From: Sphingomonas sp. Leaf357 | GTDB lineage: Bacteria > Pseudomonadota > Alphaproteobacteria > Sphingomonadales > Sphingomonadaceae | DNA length: 64,000 nt | Reading direction: 5' to 3' | Assembly: GCF_001423845.1 (NCBI RefSeq) | Contig: NZ_LMPM01000002.1 | Span: 124,001-188,000 of the forward strand | Shown here: positions 49,568 through 56,949 of the stretch, one piece after another | Numbering within the stretch: position 1 is the first letter of the stretch | Layout: every line of letters starts with the position of its first letter | Made by a program: the position numbers and the translations under genes | Notes under the pieces: model-generated | The model's database searches: none | What the model was told of the DNA's origin: nothing | Seen by the model: only the letters and a program-made list of their open reading frames with translations

Positions 49568-50506
49568 ATGCCTGCCCCCGTGCCCCCCATTCGGGTCGCC
49601 GCGCTCTACAAGTTCGCGCGCTTCGCCGATCCCGCCGCGCTGCGTGGGCCGCTGCTCGGCGTGTGCACCGCGAACCACATCAGGGGCACGCTGCTGCTCG
49701 CCCGCGAAGGTATCAACGGCACGATCGCCGGAGCGCCCGAAGCGATCGATGCGGTGCTGGCGCATATCCGCACCCTGCCCGGCTGCGCCGATCTCGACGT
49801 GAAGTTCAGTTCCGCCGACACCCTGCCCTTCCACCGCATGAAGGTCCGCCTGAAGCGCGAGATCGTGACGATGGGGCAGCCCGACGTCGATCCACTGACC
49901 GGCACGGGCCATTATGTGAAACCCGGCGAGTGGAACGCTCTGATCGACGACCCCGATACGGTGGTGATCGACACGCGCAACGATTACGAGGTGAAGGTCG
50001 GCACCTTCGCCGGCGCGCTCGATCCGCAGACGCGCAGCTTCAGCGAATTTCCCGACTGGTTCCGCGCGCACCGCGAGGACCTGGCCGGCAAGAAGATCGC
50101 GATGTTCTGCACCGGCGGCATCCGCTGCGAGAAATCCACCGCCTTCCTGAAGAGCGAGGGGCTGAACGAGGTCTATCACCTCGAAGGCGGGATCCTGAAA
50201 TATCTCGAGCAGGTGCCGGCGACCGAGAGCCGCTGGGAAGGCGAATGCTTCGTGTTCGACCAGCGCGTCGCGGTCGGCCACGGGCTGGCGATCGGCACGC
50301 ACGGCCTGTGCCACGCCTGCCGCGTGCCGGTCAGCCTCGAAGACCGGGCCTCGCCGCTGTATGAGGAGGGCGTATCCTGCCCGGCGTGCCACGCGACCCG
50401 CGACGAGGCGCAGCGTGCGGGCTATGCGGAGCGCCACCGCCAGGTCGTGCTCGCCGAAGCGCGGGGCGAGACGCATGTCGGTGCGGAATTTACCGCCAAA
50501 GGCTAA
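49568..50506 (+). CDS. trhO: tRNA uridine(34) hydroxylase TrhO (rhodanese family)
   Basis: TrhO makes 5-hydroxyuridine at tRNA position 34, leading to wobble-base modifications. The 312-residue protein has an N-terminal acylphosphatase-like part (residues 1-100, LLLAREGINGTIAG) and a rhodanese domain with active-site Cys181 in FCTGGIRCEKS. The C-terminus carries a possible zinc-binding CHAC...CPAC. The start at 49568 fits the family; an upstream in-frame Met is not conserved. Confidence 0.93.
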   Translation: MPAPVPPIRVAALYKFARFADPAALRGPLLGVCTANHIRGTLLLAREGINGTIAGAPEAIDAVLAHIRTLPGCADLDVKFSSADTLPFHRMKVRLKREIVTMGQPDVDPLTGTGHYVKPGEWNALIDDPDTVVIDTRNDYEVKVGTFAGALDPQTRSFSEFPDWFRAHREDLAGKKIAMFCTGGIRCEKSTAFLKSEGLNEVYHLEGGILKYLEQVPATESRWEGECFVFDQRVAVGHGLAIGTHGLCHACRVPVSLEDRASPLYEEGVSCPACHATRDEAQRAGYAERHRQVVLAEARGETHVGAEFTAKG

Positions 50507-50530
50507 ATTCGGCACCGCCCTGGCCCAGTT

Positions 50531-50635
50531 CGTCATCCCGGACTCGATCCGCGACCGACATGCCGCAAGCGCGCACCCAAAGATCGCATGCATCGAAAGC
50601 CGCTGGTTGGACCCCGGATCAAGTCCGGGGTGACG
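50531..50635. repeat. Inverted repeat between trhO and the DUF2490 gene
   Basis: The left arm starts cgtcatcccggactcgatcc (50531) and the right arm ends accccggatcaagtccgggg then tgacg (50635). They pair at the outer ends, with mismatches inside. Same family as the repeat at 1951-2054. Located at the convergence of trhO and the DUF2490 gene. Confidence 0.65.
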
Positions 50636-50640
50636 AGAGG

Positions 50641-51324
50641 TCAATCGTCCAGCTTCGCCCCGGTATGCGGCGAGATGTTGACCGTCAGTTGCAAGCTCAG
50701 CGCATGATCCATCTGGGCCTGCGCCCCACCCCGCGCGAACCGGTACTGGTTCAGATAGCCGACATCGGCGCTCACCTTGCGCCCGAACGGCAGGGTCACG
50801 CCGACGATGTTGCGCATCCGCTCATACCCGCTGCGCTGGCCCCAGACCGTGCTGTTCGGCAGCAGGAAACTCTCATGGCTGAGGAACACCGCCCAGCCCT
50901 TCTTCGCCAGCGGCCGGTTGTAGCGCAGCAGCGGGCGGATGCGGAACCCGATCTCGCGGCCACCGGGGTTGAAGCGCTCGTCGACGCGAAACCGGGTCAC
51001 GAAATGCCCGAACGTCGCGACGACCTGCTGCCGTATGCGATCCTCGTCCGCCGCGGTATTGCCGTTATAGGCCCCCACGCGACGATAGCCGAAGCCGAGT
51101 TCGATCCCGTCCGCGACCTGATAGCCGAGCAACGCCCCGATCTCGGTCTGGAACAGCCCGCGCTGCCGATCGCTGAACCGCGCGATCTGCTCCAGCGTCA
51201 CGCGCAGCTTCTTCGCGACCGGCACGTTGGTGTTGAGCTGCAGCCACAGCTGCGCATCCTGCTGCTGCGCCTGCGCCGGCAGGGCGACCAAAGATACCAG
51301 GACGGCGCCGAGAAACGAGATCAC
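50641..51324 (-). CDS. DUF2490 outer-membrane-type protein
   Basis: The 227-residue protein has a signal peptide (MISFLGAVLVSLVALPAQA) followed by a strand-rich body with alternating aromatic residues (LGFGYRRVGAYNG, FGHFVTRFRVDERF, GWAVFLSHESFLL), matching DUF2490, a family of small outer membrane beta-barrels. Its function is unknown. The start appears to be a GTG at 51324, inside an inverted repeat; a second GTG lies at 51330. The ribosome site (GGGGTG) is therefore weak. Confidence 0.75.
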   Translation of the reverse strand: MISFLGAVLVSLVALPAQAQQQDAQLWLQLNTNVPVAKKLRVTLEQIARFSDRQRGLFQTEIGALLGYQVADGIELGFGYRRVGAYNGNTAADEDRIRQQVVATFGHFVTRFRVDERFNPGGREIGFRIRPLLRYNRPLAKKGWAVFLSHESFLLPNSTVWGQRSGYERMRNIVGVTLPFGRKVSADVGYLNQYRFARGGAQAQMDHALSLQLTVNISPHTGAKLDD

Positions 51325-51432
51325 CGTCACCCCGGACTTGTTCCGGGGCCTACCGTGCCACCAGCTCAAGGCCGGAGGCTCACGGTTCGGATCAAGCGGC
51401 CTGGCGGACCCCGGAACACGTCCGGGGTGACG
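51325..51432. repeat. Inverted repeat flush with the DUF2490 start
   Basis: The left arm begins cgtcaccccggacttgttcc (51325) and the right arm ends ggaacacgtccggggtgacg (51432). They are reverse complements apart from a few bases, with about 60 bases between. The left arm abuts the GTG start of the DUF2490 gene. Confidence 0.72.
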
Positions 51433-51479
51433 ATCCTCTTGAGCAAATGCATCGATGAAAAGCCGAATGACGATTGGTC

Positions 51480-53012
51480 CTAATAGCTCCGCCCGACCAG
51501 CACCCGCTCCACCGCCGTATCGCCGGTGAACACGCAGGGCGCGTCCATCGCCGCCTGCTCCATCGGCGCGTTGCGCAGCGTCAGCTTCAGCGCCTTCAGT
51601 TTCTCGACCACCGCGTCCAGCGCCGCACCCGTCGGCTTCGACCATTGCACCTCGAGCCAGCCGGGGTTCTTCCGCCCTTCCGCGAAATGCGCCTCGATCG
51701 CCGCGAAGTCCGCCGCCGGGGCGATGTTCGCCTGCAACCGCTTCCGCGCCTCGGTGTGGAGCGAGGTCTGCACATCCTCCAGCATCGCCGCCACGCCGGC
51801 GACGAAATCGCCCTGCGCGAGCACCGCGCTGTCGAGCTTGCCGTCCTCGCGGTACAGCCGGTCGCGGCGGATGACCGAGACGTTGCCGCCCGCCACGTCG
51901 CGCCCGCCGACCTCGACGATCACCGGCGCGCCCTTCTTCACCCAGCCCCAGCGCTTGGTCGCCGCCTTGCCGAACTTCAGGTCGAGCAACGCGCGCACCG
52001 GCTCGCCCAATGCGGACTGCTTGGCCAGCTCGCCTTGCAACGTCTTGCAATAGGCGACGATCTCCTCGTCCTCCGGCTGGTCGCGCAGCATCGGCACGAT
52101 CACCACCTGCCACGGCGCGATGCGCGGTGGCACGCGCAGACCGTCATCGTCGCCATGCACCATGATCACGCCGCCGATCATCCGCGTCGACACGCCCCAG
52201 CTCGTCGTATTGGCATATTCGAGCTCGCCCACCGCGTTCTGGAACCGGATGTTCTGGGCATGCGCGAAATTGGTGCCGAGGAAGTGCGACGTACCGGCCT
52301 GCAACGCTTTCCCGTCCTGCATCATCGCCTCGATCGAATAGGTTGCGACCGCTCCGGGGAAGCGCTCGTTCTCCGGCTTCTCGCCCGCGACCACCGGCAG
52401 CGCGAGACAGTTCTCGGCGAACTCGCGATACACTTCGAGCATCTTCAGGGTCTCGTCGCGCGCCTCGTCCGCCGTGGCGTGCGCGGTGTGCCCCTCCTGC
52501 CAGAGGAATTCCGACGTGCGCAGGAACATCCGCGTGCGCATTTCCCAGCGCACCACGTTGGCCCATTGGTTGATCAGCACCGGCAGGTCGCGCCACGATT
52601 GCACCCAGCGCGCGAACGCGGTGCCGATTACCGTCTCCGACGTCGGCCGCACGACCAGCGGCTCTTCCAGCTTGGCCGACGGATCGGGGACCAGCCCGCC
52701 CTTGCCGTCCGAGATCAGCCGGTGATGCGTGACGACCGCCATCTCCTTGGCGAAGCCCTCGACATGCTCGGCCTCCTTCTCGAAATAGGAAAGCGGGATG
52801 AACAGCGGGAAATAGCAATTCTCGTGGCCCGTCGCCTTGATGCGATCGTCGAGCAGGCGCTGGATCCGCTCCCAGATGCCGTACCCCCATGGCCGGATGA
52901 CCATGCACCCGCGCACGCCGCTCTCCTCGGCCAGATCGGCCTCCGAGATGACGGATTGATACCAGGCGGCGAAATCGGCTTCGCGGGTGACGGGGAGTGC
53001 ACGCTTTATCAT
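51480..53012 (-). CDS. proS: Prolyl-tRNA synthetase, archaeal/eukaryotic type
   Basis: ProS charges tRNA-Pro. The 510-residue protein follows the archaeal/eukaryotic (ProS type 3) layout: the N-terminus has VRGCMVIRPWGYGIWERIQ, the class II motif 2 region VRWEMRTRMFLRTSEFLWQE, and there is no ~180-residue INS editing domain as in E. coli ProS. The start at 53012 (MIKRALPVTREADFAAWYQS) is the family start; the longer frame upstream is antisense to the EamA gene. Confidence 0.93.
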   Translation of the reverse strand: MIKRALPVTREADFAAWYQSVISEADLAEESGVRGCMVIRPWGYGIWERIQRLLDDRIKATGHENCYFPLFIPLSYFEKEAEHVEGFAKEMAVVTHHRLISDGKGGLVPDPSAKLEEPLVVRPTSETVIGTAFARWVQSWRDLPVLINQWANVVRWEMRTRMFLRTSEFLWQEGHTAHATADEARDETLKMLEVYREFAENCLALPVVAGEKPENERFPGAVATYSIEAMMQDGKALQAGTSHFLGTNFAHAQNIRFQNAVGELEYANTTSWGVSTRMIGGVIMVHGDDDGLRVPPRIAPWQVVIVPMLRDQPEDEEIVAYCKTLQGELAKQSALGEPVRALLDLKFGKAATKRWGWVKKGAPVIVEVGGRDVAGGNVSVIRRDRLYREDGKLDSAVLAQGDFVAGVAAMLEDVQTSLHTEARKRLQANIAPAADFAAIEAHFAEGRKNPGWLEVQWSKPTGAALDAVVEKLKALKLTLRNAPMEQAAMDAPCVFTGDTAVERVLVGRSY

Positions 53013-53108
53013 GGGCGCAGGCCCTAAGGCGCGTCGGGCGATCCCGCAAGGATCGGCAATTTCGAAAGGCGTCTCCCACCACCGCACGAGATGTGTAGAA
53101 GCGCCGTC

Positions 53109-54017
53109 ATGGCGAACGCTTCTCCCGACCGAATCCTGCTCGCGATCGGGTTGCGGCTGACCTCCGTCTTGTTGTTCGCGTGCATGAACACGTTGATCAA
53201 GCTGAGCGAGGCGGGCGGCGCGACGATCGGCGAGATCCTGTTCTTCCGTCAGGCCGGCGCTGCCGCGTTCATGGTCGTGGTCCTGCTGACCGGGCCGGGG
53301 CTGCGCTCGGTGGCGACCAGCCGCCTGCCCGCGCACATCCTGCGCATGGCGATGGGGCTGAGCGCGATGGCGCTGACCTTCGCGACGATCCTTGCGCTGC
53401 CGCTCGCCGAATCGACCACGATCGGTTTCACCATGCCGATCTTCGCGACGATCCTGGGCGCGCTCGTGCTGGGGGAGCCGACCGGCTGGCATCGCTGGGG
53501 CGCAGTGGTGCTCGGCTTCGTCGGCGTGCTGATCGTCGCGCAGCCGGGCACCGGGCACTTCCCGCTGATCGGCGCGCTCACCGGGCTGGGCGCGGCTCTG
53601 CTCACCGCCGGGGTCTCGATCCTGCTCCGCCAGATCTCGCGCACCGAAAGCATCACGACGACGGTGTTTTGGTTCTCGACGCTGTCGCTGGTCCCGCTCG
53701 GCATCGTCTATGCGTTCGCGATGCAGCCGCACGCGCCGCTCGTCTGGCTGCTGCTCGTCGGTATCGGGGTGATCGGCGGCGCGGCGCAACTCGCGATGAC
53801 CGGCGCGTTGCGCTTCGGCCCCGTCTCGGTCGTTGTGCCGATGGACTATTCCAGCCTGTTATGGGCGACCCTGTCCGGCTGGGTGGTGTTCGGCGTGTTG
53901 CCCGACACCTGGACCTGGGTCGGCGCACCGGTGATCATCGCCAGCGGCCTGTACATCGTCTGGCGCGAACACGTCCGCCGCCGCATCGAGACCGACCAGG
54001 CGGTCGTCGAGGGCTAA
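53109..54017 (+). CDS. EamA (DMT superfamily) transporter
   Basis: The 302-residue inner membrane protein has about ten transmembrane helices in two EamA halves. In the first half are LFFRQAGAAAFMVVVLLTG and LGALVLGEPTGWHRWGAVVL; the second half contains SVVVPMDYSSLLWATLSGW. DMT proteins export or import small metabolites; the substrate here is unknown. The ATG at 53109 is preferred, though 53091 is in frame. It is transcribed away from proS. Confidence 0.9.
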   Translation: MANASPDRILLAIGLRLTSVLLFACMNTLIKLSEAGGATIGEILFFRQAGAAAFMVVVLLTGPGLRSVATSRLPAHILRMAMGLSAMALTFATILALPLAESTTIGFTMPIFATILGALVLGEPTGWHRWGAVVLGFVGVLIVAQPGTGHFPLIGALTGLGAALLTAGVSILLRQISRTESITTTVFWFSTLSLVPLGIVYAFAMQPHAPLVWLLLVGIGVIGGAAQLAMTGALRFGPVSVVVPMDYSSLLWATLSGWVVFGVLPDTWTWVGAPVIIASGLYIVWREHVRRRIETDQAVVEG

Positions 54018-54060
54018 GGCGGACCGAAGTTCGCCTGCTGGATCAGGGATTTTGAAAGGA

Positions 54061-54136
54061 TGGTGGAGCCGAGGGGGATCGAACCCCTGACCTTTCGCAT
54101 GCCATGCGAACGCTCTCCCAGCTGAGCTACGGCCCC
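54061..54136 (-). tRNA. tRNA-Ala (GGC anticodon)
   Basis: The 76-base minus-strand gene folds as a full cloverleaf with acceptor GGGGCCG/CGGCTCC and a genomically encoded CCA end. The acceptor has the G3-U70 wobble pair that defines alanine tRNAs. The anticodon loop ATGGCAT reads GGC, decoding GCC and GCU. A promoter-like TTGCCA-N17-TAGGGG lies upstream. Confidence 0.97.
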
Positions 54137-54170
54137 ATCTCCCGGGCGGGTTGGCCCCGGGAAGGCGCTG

Positions 54171-54199
54171 CCCCTACCGAGGCGTCGCCTGCTTGGCAA
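54171..54199 (-). promoter_or_regulatory. Possible tRNA-Ala promoter
   Basis: On the minus strand TTGCCA (54194-54199) is followed 17 bases later by TAGGGG (54171-54176). The spacing is ideal although TAGGGG is a poor -10. It lies 35 bases before the tRNA, and a similar TTGCCT-N17-TAGGGG precedes rpsA (56717-56745), which gives it some weight. It overlaps the hairpin at 54193-54223. Confidence 0.35.
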
Positions 54200-54223
54200 G
54201 CGGCGTTGCGCGCCGCTTGCCAA
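54193..54223 (-). other. 13-bp hairpin after the TIGR02300 gene
   Basis: TTGGCAAGCGGCG (54193-54205) pairs perfectly with CGCCGCTTGCCAA (54211-54223) around TTGCG. It lies 20 bases beyond the TIGR02300 stop and probably ends its transcript, although there is no T-run on the minus strand. Confidence 0.6.
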
Positions 54224-54243
54224 AATATCTTCAGATCAGGAAC

Positions 54244-54561
54244 TCAATGCTCGTCGTCTTCGACCGGCGCTTCCACGCCGATATCGTCGTCGCCGCCAAG
54301 ATCGACCTCGTCGTCGGGCGAGATTTCCTCGTCCTCACCGGTGTCGATATCCTCGTCGTCGCCGGCAAGATCGTCGTCCTTCTTGACCAGATCGGGCTTG
54401 GCCTGCTCGAACGGCAGCGGCTGCTTGGACTTGAGAATCGGCTCCGGCGACCAGGTCGATCCGCATTCGATGCACGTGACCGGCTCGTCGTTACCCAGAT
54501 CGTAGAAGCGCGTTGCGCATTTCGGGCACGTTCTCTTCGTGCCCCATTCGGCCTTGACCAT
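54244..54561 (-). CDS. TIGR02300-type zinc-ribbon protein with acidic tail
   Basis: The 105-residue protein has an N-terminal zinc ribbon with cysteine pairs CPKC (residues 12-15) and CIEC (about 30-33) around TRFYDLGNDEPV, a feature of the alphaproteobacterial FYDLN family (TIGR02300). The rest is a highly acidic tail (DDEDIDTGEDEEISPDDEVD). The family has no defined role. The start at 54561 is chosen because the conserved domain begins at VKAEWGTKRTC. Confidence 0.85.
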   Translation of the reverse strand: MVKAEWGTKRTCPKCATRFYDLGNDEPVTCIECGSTWSPEPILKSKQPLPFEQAKPDLVKKDDDLAGDDEDIDTGEDEEISPDDEVDLGGDDDIGVEAPVEDDEH

Positions 54562-54664
54562 AGCCTTGGTTGAACCTTTCGAATTTCGGAGTTTGCGGGA
54601 TATGCCCAGCAAAGTGGGGCGCGCCTTGCCATAGCACAAGCGCACTGTCAAAAGCCCGGCGCTC

Positions 54665-56011
54665 ATGTCGCACCCTGCTCCCTCCCCCCGCCAGATCCAC
54701 GCCTCCGGTCCGTTGCGCGGCCGCGTCGCCGTGCCGGGCGACAAATCGATTAGCCACCGTTCGCTGATGCTCTCCGCGCTGGCGGTGGGCGAAAGCCACA
54801 TCGAGGGCCTGCTGGAGGGCGAGGACGTTCTCGCCACCGCCGCCGCGATGCGCGCGATGGGCGCGACGATCACGCGCCACGCGGACGGCGTCTGGACGGT
54901 CAACGGCGTCGGCGTCGGCGGCCTGATGCAACCGGCGGGCGCGCTGGAGATGGGCAATTCGGGCACCTCGACTCGCCTGCTCATGGGGCTGGTTGCGAGC
55001 CACGGCATCACCGCCACCTTCACCGGCGACGCCTCGCTCTCCGGCCGGCCGATGGCGCGGGTGATCGATCCGCTGTCGCAGATGGGGGCGGACATCACCG
55101 CCAGCCCCGGCGGCCGCCTGCCGCTGATGGTGCGGGGGATGAATCCGGCGATCCCGATCACCTACACCCTGCCCGTCGCCTCGGCGCAGGTGAAGTCGGC
55201 GATACTGCTCGCCGGCCTGAACACGCCGGGCATCACCCGTGTGATCGAGCCGGTCGCGACGCGCGATCACAGCGAACGGATGCTGGCCGGATTCGGCGCC
55301 GACCTGAGGGTCGAACAGACGCCCGATGGCCGCGTGATCTCGCTGGTCGGCGAGGCCGAACTCAAGCCGCAGCAGATTGTCGTGCCGGGCGACCCCTCCT
55401 CCGCCGCCTTCCTGGTCGTCGCGGCGACGATCGTGCCGGGATCGGACGTGGTGGTGACGAATGTCGGGCTGAACCCGACGCGCGCCGGCATCTTCACCGC
55501 GTTGCGCATGATGGGCGCGGACATCACCGAGGTCGATCCCCGCAGCGTCGGCGGCGAACCCGTCGCGGATCTGCACGTGCGCCATGCGAAGCTCACCGCG
55601 ATCGCGGTGCCGCCCGAGCTCGCGCCGAGCATGATCGACGAATATCCGATCCTGTTCGTCGCCGCGGCCTGCGCCGAGGGCATCACGATCGCGCGCGGCG
55701 CGCACGAACTGCGCGTCAAGGAATCGGACCGGATCGCCACGATGGCGGCGGCGCTGGGGGCGGTCGGCGTGCGGACCGAGGAGTTCGAGGACGGCCTCGC
55801 GATCCACGGCTCGGGCGGCGCCCCCCTGCCCGGCGGCGGCACGATCGCCACGAAACTCGACCACCGTATCGCGATGAGCCTCTCAGTCGCGGCGTTGGTC
55901 TCGACCGCGCCGGTGACGATCGACGACGCCTCGCCCATCGCGACGAGTTACCCTATGTTCTTCGCCTCGCTCGACGCGCTCAGGGGAACGAACGCCGTGG
56001 CTGCCGCATGA
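54665..56011 (+). CDS. aroA: 3-phosphoshikimate 1-carboxyvinyltransferase (EPSP synthase), class II motifs
   Basis: AroA joins shikimate-3-phosphate and PEP in aromatic amino acid synthesis. The 448 residues have an N-terminal PGDKSISHRS, GNSGTSTRL, SAQVKS, RDHSE and NPTR. These agree with the four class II motifs (G-D-K-S/T, S-A-Q-x-K, R-x-H-S/T-E, N-x-T-R) known from the CP4-type enzyme. In this sequence the residue following Ser99 is Gly100, where the CP4 enzyme has alanine. The stop overlaps the cmk start (ATGA). Confidence 0.96.
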   Translation: MSHPAPSPRQIHASGPLRGRVAVPGDKSISHRSLMLSALAVGESHIEGLLEGEDVLATAAAMRAMGATITRHADGVWTVNGVGVGGLMQPAGALEMGNSGTSTRLLMGLVASHGITATFTGDASLSGRPMARVIDPLSQMGADITASPGGRLPLMVRGMNPAIPITYTLPVASAQVKSAILLAGLNTPGITRVIEPVATRDHSERMLAGFGADLRVEQTPDGRVISLVGEAELKPQQIVVPGDPSSAAFLVVAATIVPGSDVVVTNVGLNPTRAGIFTALRMMGADITEVDPRSVGGEPVADLHVRHAKLTAIAVPPELAPSMIDEYPILFVAAACAEGITIARGAHELRVKESDRIATMAAALGAVGVRTEEFEDGLAIHGSGGAPLPGGGTIATKLDHRIAMSLSVAALVSTAPVTIDDASPIATSYPMFFASLDALRGTNAVAAA

Positions 56012-56661
56012 TCATCGCCGTCGATGGACCCGCCGCTTCGGGCAAGGGCACGATCGCGCGCGCCCTGTCGCGGCATTACGCGCTGCCGTATCTCGACACC
56101 GGCCTGCTCTACCGCGCGGTCGCCCAGAACGTGCGGCAAATGGAACTCAATCCGGAGATCGAGGCGGACGCCGTCGCGGCGTGCAATTTCGACGACGCCC
56201 TGCTCGACGACGCCGTCCTGCGCACCGACGAGGTCGGCAAGCTCGCGTCGGTCGTGTCGGTGCATCCCCTCGTCCGCGCCACGCTGTTCCATCGCCAGCG
56301 GCGCTTCGCCAACCAGCCGGGCGGCGCCGTGCTCGACGGCCGCGACATCGGCACGGTGATCGCACCCGAGGCCGACGCCAAATTGTTCATCCGCGCGACC
56401 CCGACGATCCGCGCCAAGCGTCGCCACGCCGAACTGCGCGAGAACGGCTCGACCGTCAGCCTCGACAAGGTACTGGCCGACATCCGCGCCCGCGACCTGC
56501 GCGATTCGACCCGCAGCGCGGCCCCGCTGGTGGCGGCGAACGACGCGGCGCTGCTCGACACCAGCTTCCTGTCGATCGAGGCCAGCCTGCAGCGCGCGAT
56601 CGAACTGGTCGAACGGCAGGTCGCCCTCCGCGCGGAACGCGACGCCTACCGCCCGTCCTGA
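56008..56661 (+). CDS. cmk: Cytidylate kinase
   Basis: Cmk phosphorylates CMP and dCMP. The 217 residues have P-loop DGPAASGKGTIARAL, LDTGLLYRAVA and GRDIGTVIAPEADAKLFI, which is the CMP-recognition stretch. Its start overlaps aroA by four bases, and the order aroA-cmk-rpsA is conserved in proteobacteria. Confidence 0.97.
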   Translation: MIIAVDGPAASGKGTIARALSRHYALPYLDTGLLYRAVAQNVRQMELNPEIEADAVAACNFDDALLDDAVLRTDEVGKLASVVSVHPLVRATLFHRQRRFANQPGGAVLDGRDIGTVIAPEADAKLFIRATPTIRAKRRHAELRENGSTVSLDKVLADIRARDLRDSTRSAAPLVAANDAALLDTSFLSIEASLQRAIELVERQVALRAERDAYRPS

Positions 56662-56716
56662 CGCCATTCGATTCCAGCGGTCATTCCGAATCCGTTGGGT
56701 CGCGACCCCCCGATCC

Positions 56717-56745
56717 TTGCCTTTTCTCCGCCTTTGCGCTAGGGG
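56717..56745 (+). promoter_or_regulatory. Possible rpsA promoter
   Basis: TTGCCT (56717-56722) is followed after 17 bases by TAGGGG (56740-56745). The spacing is ideal but the -10 is weak. The 288-base gap between cmk and rpsA otherwise contains no gene that I can see. A similar element precedes tRNA-Ala. Confidence 0.35.
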
Positions 56746-56949
56746 CGCGTCCGTCCGGCGGGCTATGCTCTCGGAGGAAGGCGCAGGTGGCATGTCCGTC
56801 GCGCCCTTTTCGCTTCCAAGACGCGCAAGAGACTCCTCCTTCACAGCCCGAACGGATGCCGCGCCCGGCATTCGGCCTGCGCGGCGTTTTGGCCAAGACC
56901 GCCGGACACAACCGGCTGGCCGGAAACTGATTTAGGACGACCCATCTTT

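Noticed and set aside
49373..50644. A 423-codon minus-strand frame opposite trhO
   Set aside because: trhO has its rhodanese active site and family N-terminus; the antisense frame has no features.
51325..52113. A longer version of the DUF2490 protein, reaching back into proS
   Set aside because: The upstream part is only the proS sequence read in another frame. The signal peptide places the real start at the GTG near 51324.
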